A stretch of DNA of 64,000 bases from CAWELS01 sp964468205. Its GTDB lineage: Bacteria > Acidobacteriota > Terriglobia > Bryobacterales > Bryobacteraceae. Shown piece after piece: positions 8,110 through 17,597 of this stretch. The stretch is taken from assembly GCA_964468205.1 (NCBI GenBank), contig CAYXVG010000040.1:1-64000 (forward strand), given 5' to 3'. How positions within the stretch are numbered: the first letter of the stretch is position 1; every line of letters begins with the position of its first letter. Under the pieces are notes generated by a model. That model was given only the letters and a program-made list of their open reading frames with translations, had not been told where the DNA came from and did no database searches. The position numbers and the translations under genes are program-made.

Positions 8110-9381
8110 TCACCGAAGCATGTCTGCCGGCAGATGGGTGACGAAGGAACGGAACTTGCGTTTTTCTTCTGGGATGGAGTCAGTGAGCTGGAGATCTATG
8201 GTTACAGGTTCGGCGAGCCTGTCGAGGAGCTGGCGACGGAGCGCGCCGAGCGTTTCATCCGGCCAGGGGGTGCGGGTGACAAGGAGAATCCTCAAGTGGT
8301 CAACCCGCTCCTGGATGATGCGGAACTGCAGCACATCCGTGTAGCGGCGGAGCACCACTCTGCACAAAACGGGAGGAACCAGCCGGCCGCTTGGCAGGCG
8401 GAGTAGGTCCTCGGCCCGGCCGTGAGGGGGAGCGATCAAGGGGAACGGCGAGCCGCATGAGCACTGCCCCGCGAGGCGCGTGACACGGTCGCCGAGCTCG
8501 TAGCGGATGAAGGGCATTGTCCGCATATTGAGGGTGCTGACCAAAACCGTGCCGGGTTCGCCGCAGGGGGCGGGACGATCTCCGTTGCGAGTTTCGAGGA
8601 GCACATGATCGGCGTTTACGTGGAGGCCCTCGCGGGCGGAACATTCGGCGGCGATCCGGCCGGTTTCGAGGCATCCGTAGAAATTGAACGCATCCAGGCC
8701 GAAGTCATCGCGAACCTGGTCGCGCAACAGCTCGTCGAGCACTTCGGATGAACTGATGAGCAGCCGCGGCCTTATGTACTCGCGCAGCGAGCGGCCGGCC
8801 TGGTGGCGTAGCGCGCGGAGAGTGCCAGGGTAGAACCAGAGAATTGTTGGTTGCCAGAGTTCGAGGAGCGGCAGCAGATCCTTCGGGTCCATCAGGCCGG
8901 GCATGTATGTGCGATAGATGCCGATACGGTCGTTGAGACGGAGCGGGCGTTTGCGGTGGGGCCCGACAGAGACGAGCAGATCTTGCGGAACGAACCCGAT
9001 CCGGCGAAGGGTGCGCATTTCGATCAGGCTGCGGAGGTGGCGTTCCCACGGTGTGACATAAATCGCCAGCGGAGTGCCCGTGCTTCCGGAAGTTCGAAAC
9101 TCGATGCAGGCGCTGGGATCGACGCCGGTGGCGAGGACTTCCGCTTGGCCGGCGGACTGCAGGTCGCGTTTGGTGGTGAGCGGAATGCGCTCCAGATCTT
9201 CCATGGCGCGGAAGTCATCCGGGTGAAAGCCGGCCGCCTGGAAGCGGCGGCGGTAGAAGGGTACGTTGTCAAGAGCATGGTGAAGAACGCGCTGGAGTTT
9301 CCGGAATTGCAGAGTTCGCAGCTCATCCGGTGACTTTCGCGGAGCCGTGCAGATGCTGATGAGACGCGACAGCATGGTCAT
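8110..9381 (-). CDS. PaaK-like phenylacetate-CoA ligase family adenylating enzyme
   Basis: A 423-residue member of the ANL superfamily, nearest to phenylacetate-CoA ligase and coenzyme F390 synthetase-like proteins. The phosphate-binding loop SGSTGTPLAI, the FYGCLETG motif and the YELGD motif are all present in family order. These proteins activate a carboxylic acid as acyl-AMP and pass it to CoA or a carrier protein. It follows the large adenylation/carrier protein on the same strand with an 81-base gap, so it may activate a second building block for the same product. The substrate is unknown. The C-terminal subdomain is present but its lysine region is divergent (KRKFRSFVTHLP). Confidence 0.8.
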   Translation of the reverse strand: MTMLSRLISICTAPRKSPDELRTLQFRKLQRVLHHALDNVPFYRRRFQAAGFHPDDFRAMEDLERIPLTTKRDLQSAGQAEVLATGVDPSACIEFRTSGSTGTPLAIYVTPWERHLRSLIEMRTLRRIGFVPQDLLVSVGPHRKRPLRLNDRIGIYRTYMPGLMDPKDLLPLLELWQPTILWFYPGTLRALRHQAGRSLREYIRPRLLISSSEVLDELLRDQVRDDFGLDAFNFYGCLETGRIAAECSAREGLHVNADHVLLETRNGDRPAPCGEPGTVLVSTLNMRTMPFIRYELGDRVTRLAGQCSCGSPFPLIAPPHGRAEDLLRLPSGRLVPPVLCRVVLRRYTDVLQFRIIQERVDHLRILLVTRTPWPDETLGALRRQLLDRLAEPVTIDLQLTDSIPEEKRKFRSFVTHLPADMLR

Positions 9382-9462
9382 CCAGCCCCACGGCGAAACA
9401 TGGCGGCTACCGGTGAGGGTATCACGGGAGAAGTGGTGGAGGCGTCCAGGCGCCGGGGCGAT

Positions 9463-12400
9463 TCAGTCACTGGCCGCGGGTTGCGTTTTGTAGATTGAGG
9501 GCGTCTTCTGTAGGAGTCTCTGAAGACGCTCGGCAAGAGCGGCCACGTTCGGCTCGCGCAGCACCTCCATCTCCTTGCCCGGGACTGAATGGACATCGAT
9601 GCCATCGCGGACCAGCGGACCCCAGAATGGTTCGGGGTCGTGAAAGCGGTCGTTCTCGCCTTGGAAGAAGACTAGCCGGCCGGAAAATTCCCGCGGCCGG
9701 TATGAGCGACTGGCCTGGAAGTTACACTCACGGACGTAGGGTTTGCGCAGCGGGGCCGGGATCGTGCGACCGTTGCGGGAGATGAGTTCCGCGGCGGTGG
9801 CGGCGATCCAGTCGCGCGCGCGCAGGAACCGGAAGCGGAGCCGGCCGAGCAGATAGGCCATCGATGCCCGGCCGCGATGGGCAGAGAAATAACGCCAGTG
9901 GTAGCGGACGGCTTCCCGGAAGGATGAAACGGTTCTCCATTCGCCATCGGTGTTGAAGTTGAAGAGCAACTCCACATCCTCGCCTTGGGACTCCAATTCG
10001 ACCGCCATTTCGAGCGCCACATAAGCGCCGAAGCAGAAGCCACCCAGCCGCCACGGCCCCCGCGGACGTACGGTTCCAATTTCGTCAATGTAACGGGAGG
10101 CTAATTCAGGAATAGTGAGCGCCGGCCGCCGGGCGCCATCAAGGCCGGGAGCCTGTAGGCCGTACACGGGCTGGTCTGGTCCGAGGCGCTGGGCGAGATC
10201 GCGATAGAAGAGGACGTCGCCTTCGATGGCGTGGACGCAGAACAACGGCGGCTGCGAACCGGATGGCTGAATCGGCACGAGCGAGACAGTGTTCCGGGGC
10301 CGGCTGGCGCCGCTCACGCGGCCGGCGAGGCGCCGGGGCGTCGGGGCTTCGAACAGTACGGCTAAGGGCAGATCGGTTCCTAACGCCTGATTTAGTCTTG
10401 AGATTGATTCCACGGCGGTCATCGAGTTGCCACCGAGTTCGAAGAAGTCGTCGTCGCCATGGACCTCGTTCACTTCCAGCACGTCGCGCCAGACCGCGGC
10501 GATGGTTTCCTCGACCGAGCCGCGCGGTTCGGGCGGGGGCGGCAACTCGCGGACACTGAGTTTTCCGCTCAGGGTGCGGGGCAACTCCGAGACGAACTCA
10601 AAGCGGGCAGGGATCATGTAGTCCGGGAGAGATTCGCCGAGGAAGCGCTGCAGCAGGCGGCCAAGCCCTGGAATGGTCCGGACATGTTCCTGGCCGCGCT
10701 GGCCGGGCCGCAGCGTTCTGTCCGATGACCGTCGAACCGCATAGATGGAGTGCAACTCCGTGCCTTTCAGGACCGCTTCCTGGTGCACCACGAAATCATA
10801 GCCGTTCTCTTCCAGAAGTTTGCCGAGGACAGGCAGGTTGGCCATGTGGTCGGCTTTGATGACGATTTGATCGATGCGCTGCCAATCGGAGTCCTCAATG
10901 CCGTGGAGAATGTCCACTTCGCTCTTTTCGGCGTTGATTTTGAGGAGGTGGATCCGGTCGACACCGGTTCTTTGCAGCACTCCGGAGAGAGTGTCCTGGC
11001 GCACCTGGATGGTCTCCGGACGGAGCCGTGCGTCGAGAATTTGTCCGGTGTGCTCAGTAGGCGGCGCTATTCCGGGCTGGTTATCCATGTATCGCCTGAT
11101 GAGGTCCTTTTCGCTATCAGGGTCGGCGTAGCGGCCGGAGAGAATTGAGAAGCCGGGAAACACGGTGAACTCCTCGACGCCGGCACGACTCGCAAGGGCG
11201 CAAGAGAATAGCCGCGCATCGAGGCGGAAGCGCTCGACGTTTTCGCGCAGCGCCTCGTGCGCGCCGGGGTTCGGTTCAAAGCAATAGAGCCGCGGCTGGT
11301 GGCAGAGGAGTCCGGCGAAGATTGAGAACAGGCCGATGTTGGCTCCGACGTCAAAAATGGTGTCGCCGTCGCGGAAGGTGATGCCGTAGCGGAGATAGGT
11401 CTGGTCTTCAAAGATGTGCCGGTAGGTGAATTCGGTTTCATGCCTGTTCTGGTGGGCGACACGCAACCCGTTGGGCAGCCGGTGACTCTTGCGCGAGCCG
11501 AATCCGGCAGGCACGACATACGCCGTCAATTGGGTTTGTTCCGAAGCATCCTTCCTGCCCGTGACCGCGGCGTCGGCCACGGCCGGGTGGGCTCGGAGTG
11601 CGGTCTCAACCTCGCGCGGTTCGACGCGAAAGCCGCGGACCTTCAGCCGGCTATCAACGCGGCCGGCGAATTCGAGAACGCCGCCGCGGAGCCGGCCGAG
11701 GTCGCCGGTACGATATTCTTCAAATCGTTCGCCATCAATGTAGCCGTCGGCGATTCGTCCCGTGACACAAATCTCCCCATCTTCGCGCAGTTGGATTTTT
11801 GTGTCCGGGGTTGGGTAGCCAAGGGGAACGATGCCTTCCCGGGGCAGATCTCCATCGGGGAGTGGATAGATTGCCGCGGTACCCGCCGTTTCGGTTTGGG
11901 AGTAGAGATTCAGGATGCGCGCCGCGTGGCCCAGTCCGGACCGCCACATTCGGGGCAATTCCCATGGCAGCGCTTCGCCGGTGAGTTGGATTTGGCGTAG
12001 CCGGCTGTCGAGCAACTCGGACTTGACGCCTTCCGGGAGCCGTTCTAGCACAGCGACCGCATTTCGCCACACGCTTGGTACGGTGTCCCAGACTGTAACG
12101 GCGCGCTCTTTCATGAGGCGCAGCAGCGCCAGGGGGTCCAACCGCTCCGTTTCACGGGCGACGACAAGAGCGGCTCCCACCGAGAGCGGCAGCAGTGTTT
12201 GGCGGACCGAAGCGGAGAAGGAGAAGCTGGCAGTGTGGAGGCAGATATCGCCGGATTGTATGCCAAGGGGCTCCCGGATCGCCTGCAGGTAGCTTGCAAG
12301 TGTGCCGTGCGAGACCAAAACGCCTTTCGGCTCTGCCGTGGAGCCGGAAGTAAACATGACGTATGCAGGAGCATCCGCCTCACGGCGGACGGCGATGTCG

Positions 12401-13833
12401 TTATCGTCTGAGGGCAGGCTCACTTCGCCGTCAATCATCAGCGCAGGGCGGGATTTGGCGACCATCAGCTTCAGACGCTCGGGGGGATATCCGGGATCGA
12501 GCGGCACGTAACCGGCTCCCGTCTTGAGGGCCGCGAGAATTGCGATCACGAAATCGCTCGAGCGGGGCAGCCGGATGCCGACCAGCGTACCCGGCCGGGC
12601 TCCCCGCGACCGCAGGTAACGCGCCAGGCGATTGGCGCGGCGGTTCAGTTCCGCGTATGTCCATTCGCGGCCGTTGTCGATGAGCGCGGTTCTATGGGGC
12701 GTCTCTCTGACCTTGCGTTCGAAGAGATCGGCCGGTAGAGTGGCGGCGCCCTGGACTATCTCCCGGCGAGGCTCGATGATGATCTCGGCCTTTCCGGCCG
12801 TCGTCGTCTGGCCGAGCTGGTTCGTGCCCGTCACTTTTAAGCAGGCCACGTCTTCCCGTTTGCTGGTGACCACGGCTTCATAAGTGGTGGTGTCTCCGTA
12901 GAGATTCGGGGCCAGTAACTGGATGCCGAAGCGCCGCAGGAAACCGTTGTCGCCCATCCAATTGGTGAGCAGAGGGGTCATCCAGGCAAAGCGCATGACT
13001 CCGTTGTCGAAGGGAGCGGGCATTCCGCGCTGGGAAGCAAGCTGGAAATCCTCATGTTGCTGGGAGTTCTTCACCGGCCAGCCGGTCACAGGATTAATGA
13101 CGGCAGTGTGCGGCGCTGCGGCGGCATCGCGATAGCCGAGCGCGCCCGCCCGGTAGGAAGGGCCGGCTGCCGCTTGCCAGCAAATCAGATCGCCGATCGT
13201 AAGCGGGCCTCGAATCAGCGGCGGGATTCTGAGACCATCGCTGACATCGGCGGCACGCAACGGGGTGGCGCCACGCCTCTCTTCGCGTTCCAGGGCTTGG
13301 CGGATCCGCTCGCGTTCTTGTTCCGTATAGCGGTGAGCCGGCCGGTCGAGCAGCAGTTCGTTTCCTTCCTGGAGGCGGCGGACCAGCGTGCAACGCGCAC
13401 GGGCCACCACTTCGTCGCGACCCCTCCAGTAGGTGGTCTCGGAGAGGATATGGACAGAGCGGCGGCCATCTTGTCCGGTCACGTCGCGCACGCCGGTCTG
13501 CCGGGCGGCGGCGCGCAGTTCATCGCCCTCGAGCACGGGCTGTAGCCATTCGAACTCGAGCTCGCCAATCAGGTTGGAGAGCGGCGCCGCGACAGGCGCT
13601 CCATGCAGAACCGGGTAGAGTACGGAGGCAAGAAACGCGGGCGGGGCGACCAGCCGCCCATAACGGCTGCCGGCAGCGTAGGCGGGATCCAGCCAGAGCG
13701 GATTGTCGTCGCTGATGCCATAGGCGAAATGGCGGATGGCATCGGCGGTGGCGCGGCTGTTCCAGATTTCCCGCTCGCGGAGTTCTTGACCGTTCAGTTC
13801 GCGGGATCGGGCGATGAAGTCGTCAACACTCAT
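9463..13833 (-). CDS. NRPS-like hybrid: hotdog dehydratase, A domain with FkbM insert, carrier, thioesterase
   Basis: A 1,456-residue single-module assembly-line protein without a condensation domain. Residues of about 20-355 form a double-hotdog MaoC/FAS1-like dehydratase region. An adenylation core follows (about 365-770: FTSGSTAEPKG at 494-504, YSQTE at 644-648, YRTGDLGR at 707-714, the A8 region at 724-743). An FkbM-type methyltransferase is inserted (about 780-1035: DVGANIGLFS, FEPNP). The adenylation C-terminus resumes (LPDYMIP; Lys1091 in TLSGKLS). The carrier domain has phosphopantetheine Ser1137 in ELGGNSM. A thioesterase closes the protein (about 1190-1450). The usual substrate-amine Asp reads Ser540, so the substrate is probably not an alpha-amino acid. 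The thioesterase nucleophile is Cys1267, and the usual catalytic His position reads Glu1421. A GGAGGT lies 12 bases before the ATG. Confidence 0.9.
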   Translation of the reverse strand: MSVDDFIARSRELNGQELREREIWNSRATADAIRHFAYGISDDNPLWLDPAYAAGSRYGRLVAPPAFLASVLYPVLHGAPVAAPLSNLIGELEFEWLQPVLEGDELRAAARQTGVRDVTGQDGRRSVHILSETTYWRGRDEVVARARCTLVRRLQEGNELLLDRPAHRYTEQERERIRQALEREERRGATPLRAADVSDGLRIPPLIRGPLTIGDLICWQAAAGPSYRAGALGYRDAAAAPHTAVINPVTGWPVKNSQQHEDFQLASQRGMPAPFDNGVMRFAWMTPLLTNWMGDNGFLRRFGIQLLAPNLYGDTTTYEAVVTSKREDVACLKVTGTNQLGQTTTAGKAEIIIEPRREIVQGAATLPADLFERKVRETPHRTALIDNGREWTYAELNRRANRLARYLRSRGARPGTLVGIRLPRSSDFVIAILAALKTGAGYVPLDPGYPPERLKLMVAKSRPALMIDGEVSLPSDDNDIAVRREADAPAYVMFTSGSTAEPKGVLVSHGTLASYLQAIREPLGIQSGDICLHTASFSFSASVRQTLLPLSVGAALVVARETERLDPLALLRLMKERAVTVWDTVPSVWRNAVAVLERLPEGVKSELLDSRLRQIQLTGEALPWELPRMWRSGLGHAARILNLYSQTETAGTAAIYPLPDGDLPREGIVPLGYPTPDTKIQLREDGEICVTGRIADGYIDGERFEEYRTGDLGRLRGGVLEFAGRVDSRLKVRGFRVEPREVETALRAHPAVADAAVTGRKDASEQTQLTAYVVPAGFGSRKSHRLPNGLRVAHQNRHETEFTYRHIFEDQTYLRYGITFRDGDTIFDVGANIGLFSIFAGLLCHQPRLYCFEPNPGAHEALRENVERFRLDARLFSCALASRAGVEEFTVFPGFSILSGRYADPDSEKDLIRRYMDNQPGIAPPTEHTGQILDARLRPETIQVRQDTLSGVLQRTGVDRIHLLKINAEKSEVDILHGIEDSDWQRIDQIVIKADHMANLPVLGKLLEENGYDFVVHQEAVLKGTELHSIYAVRRSSDRTLRPGQRGQEHVRTIPGLGRLLQRFLGESLPDYMIPARFEFVSELPRTLSGKLSVRELPPPPEPRGSVEETIAAVWRDVLEVNEVHGDDDFFELGGNSMTAVESISRLNQALGTDLPLAVLFEAPTPRRLAGRVSGASRPRNTVSLVPIQPSGSQPPLFCVHAIEGDVLFYRDLAQRLGPDQPVYGLQAPGLDGARRPALTIPELASRYIDEIGTVRPRGPWRLGGFCFGAYVALEMAVELESQGEDVELLFNFNTDGEWRTVSSFREAVRYHWRYFSAHRGRASMAYLLGRLRFRFLRARDWIAATAAELISRNGRTIPAPLRKPYVRECNFQASRSYRPREFSGRLVFFQGENDRFHDPEPFWGPLVRDGIDVHSVPGKEMEVLREPNVAALAERLQRLLQKTPSIYKTQPAASD

Positions 13834-14251
13834 GGTTCGCAGAATGACCTCCAGAGCGTTACAAGCGGCATCTACTATCTCGAACCCTCCGGTCTAGATC
13901 CCCAAGCGCTTCAACGTTGCCGACGGACTGACAATGGAGATTCCTCCCAATATCGCATTCTTGCCCAACTCCGGCAAAGTCCGAACACTGCCGCCGGATT
14001 CCGCGCCGTCTCCCGCCCAGAAATTACCCGCTGGTAATCGAAAACCGCACCTGTTCCGGGAAGGATTTCTCTTGTCAGAGGAAGTTCGATCCGGTTCGGC
14101 GTCACGAATTAGGAGCGGGAAAGGCGAAGCCGTTCCACCTCTTACCATGGCCACATCGGGGAGCAGATCGCGTTCCGCGCATTGCCTTTCGGCACCGGGC
14201 GGTAATCCTAGTCTGTAACCACAGCGTCTTCCTCATTGAGAAGGTAAGCCA
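13834..14251. other. 418-bp divergent intergenic region
   Basis: This spacer lies between the minus-strand hybrid synthetase and the plus-strand TonB receptor, so it should hold both promoters. It is less G/C-rich than its surroundings. Short open frames exist on both strands (for example 13894-14154 minus), but none has a ribosome-binding site, convincing codon use or a recognisable product. A small perfect inverted repeat, ATTACC-CGCT-GGTAAT at 14023-14038, could be an operator. I saw no clear -35/-10 pair. Confidence 0.4.
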
Positions 14252-17200
14252 TTGAAAGTTCTTCCATTTCTGGTTTTGCTGTCCGCCGTGATACTTGGGG
14301 CGTCCGAGCACCGAGGGGTTGTTTCCTCGAAGGGCCTACCCATTCCGGGGGCGACGGTGAAGGCGACGCTTGGCGAGGAACTCGTGACGGCCTACACCGA
14401 CGAACAGGGCGCCTATACGCTGTCCAACCTTAAAGAAGGTAATTGGCGGATGGAGGTGGAGATGTTCGGCTTCGAAGGGAAATCCCGTATTGTCGGTGTG
14501 CCGTCCGCGGAGCCGGCGACCTGGGAGCTGGAGGTCGCGCAGCCGCGTTTGGAGACGGTTCCGGCGGATAACAGAGCGGAGAGCGAGGGACAAGGCCGGC
14601 TTGCCGTCAACAGGATGACGGAGGCGGAGATCCTGGCGAGATTGGAGGGGGCTGAGTTCGGCGGCGCGGCGGCGATAGAATCGCTGCAGCAAGATGCCAG
14701 CGAGTCCTACCTAGTGAGCGGGAGCGTCAGTAGCGGTCTTCAGTTGAATCAGCAGATCGGTGCGATGTTTGGCCGGGGGATGCGTCCGGATGGCGGTTTT
14801 GAAGACGGCGCGCCGGCGGGAACACCCTCAATATTTGGCGGAGCCCAGGAGACACAGGCCGCCGTCGAACCGGGTGGCCCGGGTGGAATGCGCGGGGCTG
14901 GCGAACCTGGCGGCGGTTCCGGCGGGCCGGGCGGCATGGGCGGGCGTTTCGCGGGAAGGCTTGGGGGTGGACCCGGAGCCGGCGGGAGGCCTCGCCCGGA
15001 AAGCAGGGAAGGCGATGCATCCGGGCGGGAACGAGAGCGCCCGGAGTGGATGATGCGCCGCGGGGTGGCCGCGTTCGGAAACCGCCGGAGCGGCGGCCGG
15101 CCCGTGATCCGCGGGCGCGTGTTCTTCTCGTTCAACGATTCCAGTCTCGATGCCCGGCCCTACTCCATCAGCGGCCAGCAGATAGCAAAACCGCAGTACT
15201 CGAAATACCGCTTCGGGGGCGGCGCGGGAGGGCAGCTCAGGATTCCCAAGCTTCTCGAGAGTCCGGGCACTTTCTTCTTTGTCAACTACTCCGGTACGAG
15301 AAGCTCCAATCCGTTTGACCGGATTTCGACCGTGCCGACCGAAGCGGAGCGTGCCGGAGATTTTTCCATGTCCGGCGCGCGGCGGCCCACTACCATCTTC
15401 GATCCCGCGGCCGGGCAGCCCTTTCCCGGCAACATCATTCCGGCCGCCCGGATATCGCCCGCCGCGGCGGGGCTGATGGAGTTCATACCGGTGGCGAATC
15501 TGTCCGGCGAGGGGGTGCAGAACTACCAATATGTGACGTCGGTTCCCCGGGACACTGACAACTTCGGGCTGCGAGTGAACCACGGCCTCACCGACCGGGA
15601 CCGTTTCGCGGGATCGCTTCAACTCCAGCGGCGTCATTCTGAGGCGGCTCAGCTCTACGGCTTTCACGACGATAGCGATGGCGGGGGCCTCAGCGCCAGC
15701 ATTAGCTGGACCCGGAATCTTACGCCGAACCTGATCAATGCGCTGACCGGGAAGTACAGCTACAACCGGACAGAAACCCTGCCGTACTTCGCATTCGGTC
15801 CCGACGTGGCCGGCGAACTCGGCATCGAGGGGACGGCCCCAGGAGATCTCAACAACGGCCCGCCGGACCTGACGTTCACGAACTTTGGATCGCTCACCAG
15901 CGCCAGCCCGCTGCTCCGGAGGGACCAGGCGGCGAGTTTGGCGGAAGGCATTACGTGGGTGCGCGGCAACCACACTGTAAAGGCGGGCTTCGAGTACCGC
16001 CGTAACCAAGTGAATACCATCACCGAGGCGAACGGTCGAGGCGTTTACTCGTTCAGCGGGCTGGTTACCAGCGGTTTTGACGGTGGCGGTAACCCCGCTC
16101 CGGCCACCGGTTTTGATATGGCTGATTTCGTGTTGGGCTTTCCGCAGTCGAGCAGCATCCGCTGGGGCAATCCGGACGTGTACTTTCGCGGTTCGAACTA
16201 TAGCGCGTATGCGGGTGACGACTGGCGAGTAAGTGGCCGGCTGACGATCAACTTCGGTCTCCGGTATGAGTTCTCCGAGCCGCTGTACGAGAAGTATGGG
16301 CGGGTGGCCAATCTCAGCATCGCTCCGGGATTCGCCGGGGTGGCCGTTGTGACTCCGGAGATTCCAAGCCCCTATTCCGGCGCCTACCCCAAGGCCCTCG
16401 TCGACGCCGACGGAGACAACTTCTCGCCCCGCATTGGGGTTGCGTGGCGCCCGTGGGCGAAGCGAGGGACACTGATTCGGTCTGGGTATGGCATCTACTA
16501 CAACGGCTCCATCTACAACAGCATTGCCGGCCGGCTGGGACAGCAACCGCCGTTCGCCAATACGAATACGTTTTCGACGAGCGTGAACCATCCCCTAACG
16601 ATCACCGAAGGTCTTCTGGGTTCGCCCGGCGCCAGCATTACGAATACGTTCGGTGTGGCGCGCGACTACATGGCCGGCTACGCCCAGACCTGGAATTTGA
16701 AGGTCCAGCAGAATCTCCCGGCTGCGCTCGTCCTTGAACTTGGCTATCTCGGTACCAAGGGGACGCGTTTGGACGTGCAGCGCCTGCCGAACCAGGCGCC
16801 TCCCGGATCACCGGCCGATTCCGAAGACCGGCGGCCGATACCCTATGCCGTCGGCTTCATTTGGGACAGTTCAGACGGCAACTCGATCTACCATGCCGGC
16901 CAGGTCCGGCTGCTGCGCAGGTTCCGGCGGGGTCTCGCTTTTCAATCTCTCTACACATGGGGCAAGTCGATTGATAACGTCTCCAGTTACGGAGGAGGCC
17001 AGGCAACCGTGGCCCAGGACCCGGTTGACCTGACGGCGGAGCGGGGGCTGTCAAGCTTTGACGTCCGGCACTCGTTCGAACTCTCATTTCTGCTCGCCTC
17101 GCCGGTCGGCGACGGACCATCAACGATTGTCATGGACGGCATGGCGGAGAAGCTGCTTAAAGACTGGAATCTGACCGGCGGCATCACGGCGAACTCCGGG

Positions 17201-17596
17201 AATCCGTTGACGGCGACAGTTCTCGGCAACCGCTCGGATGCCGGCGGAACGGGAGTGGTTGGCAGCAGCCGCGCGAGTGCGACGGGCCTGCCGGTGAACC
17301 GTGGCGCCGGATTCTTCAATCCGCTCGCCTTCACGACGCCGGAGCCTGGCAATTATGGGAACGCGGGGCGGAACACTATTCCCGGGGCCAGTCTATTCGT
17401 GATGAACCTGTCGCTTGGCCGGTCGTTTTCAGTTGGCGAGCGGCGGCGTTTGGAGTTCCGGGTGAGCGCGAACAACTTGCTGAACAATGTTAGCTACACG
17501 CGGTTCGGGACTACGGTGAATGCGAACAACTACGGACTCGCCACCGGCGCCGCGGCGATGCGAACGATTACGGGGCAGGTAAGCCTGAGGTTCTAA
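14252..17596 (+). CDS. Oar-like TonB-dependent outer-membrane receptor
   Basis: A 1,114-residue outer-membrane protein of the large acidobacterial family. It has a signal peptide (residues 1-19), then a carboxypeptidase-regulatory-like beta-sandwich domain (about 20-95) with the usual GATVKAT and TDEQGAYTLSNL segments. A TonB-receptor barrel extends to the end, with typical strand sequences and a terminal Phe (VSLRF). Residues of about 205-270 are an extremely Gly/Pro/Arg-rich linker, which is unusual. The start is a TTG at 14252 with AAGGT 6-7 bases upstream. Such receptors import polymers or large ligands using TonB energy; the ligand is unknown. The VWA gene follows after one base, so the two are probably cotranscribed. 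Confidence 0.88.
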   Translation: MKVLPFLVLLSAVILGASEHRGVVSSKGLPIPGATVKATLGEELVTAYTDEQGAYTLSNLKEGNWRMEVEMFGFEGKSRIVGVPSAEPATWELEVAQPRLETVPADNRAESEGQGRLAVNRMTEAEILARLEGAEFGGAAAIESLQQDASESYLVSGSVSSGLQLNQQIGAMFGRGMRPDGGFEDGAPAGTPSIFGGAQETQAAVEPGGPGGMRGAGEPGGGSGGPGGMGGRFAGRLGGGPGAGGRPRPESREGDASGRERERPEWMMRRGVAAFGNRRSGGRPVIRGRVFFSFNDSSLDARPYSISGQQIAKPQYSKYRFGGGAGGQLRIPKLLESPGTFFFVNYSGTRSSNPFDRISTVPTEAERAGDFSMSGARRPTTIFDPAAGQPFPGNIIPAARISPAAAGLMEFIPVANLSGEGVQNYQYVTSVPRDTDNFGLRVNHGLTDRDRFAGSLQLQRRHSEAAQLYGFHDDSDGGGLSASISWTRNLTPNLINALTGKYSYNRTETLPYFAFGPDVAGELGIEGTAPGDLNNGPPDLTFTNFGSLTSASPLLRRDQAASLAEGITWVRGNHTVKAGFEYRRNQVNTITEANGRGVYSFSGLVTSGFDGGGNPAPATGFDMADFVLGFPQSSSIRWGNPDVYFRGSNYSAYAGDDWRVSGRLTINFGLRYEFSEPLYEKYGRVANLSIAPGFAGVAVVTPEIPSPYSGAYPKALVDADGDNFSPRIGVAWRPWAKRGTLIRSGYGIYYNGSIYNSIAGRLGQQPPFANTNTFSTSVNHPLTITEGLLGSPGASITNTFGVARDYMAGYAQTWNLKVQQNLPAALVLELGYLGTKGTRLDVQRLPNQAPPGSPADSEDRRPIPYAVGFIWDSSDGNSIYHAGQVRLLRRFRRGLAFQSLYTWGKSIDNVSSYGGGQATVAQDPVDLTAERGLSSFDVRHSFELSFLLASPVGDGPSTIVMDGMAEKLLKDWNLTGGITANSGNPLTATVLGNRSDAGGTGVVGSSRASATGLPVNRGAGFFNPLAFTTPEPGNYGNAGRNTIPGASLFVMNLSLGRSFSVGERRRLEFRVSANNLLNNVSYTRFGTTVNANNYGLATGAAAMRTITGQVSLRF

Positions 17597-17597
17597 A

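Noticed and set aside
13894..14154. 86-codon minus-strand frame in the synthetase-TonB spacer
   Set aside because: There is no ribosome-binding site, codon use is poor and there is no recognisable product. I kept the region as intergenic.
14828..16591. A 587-codon minus-strand frame inside the TonB receptor
   Set aside because: It lies wholly antisense to the receptor, is open because of G/C-rich codons, and has no start context.
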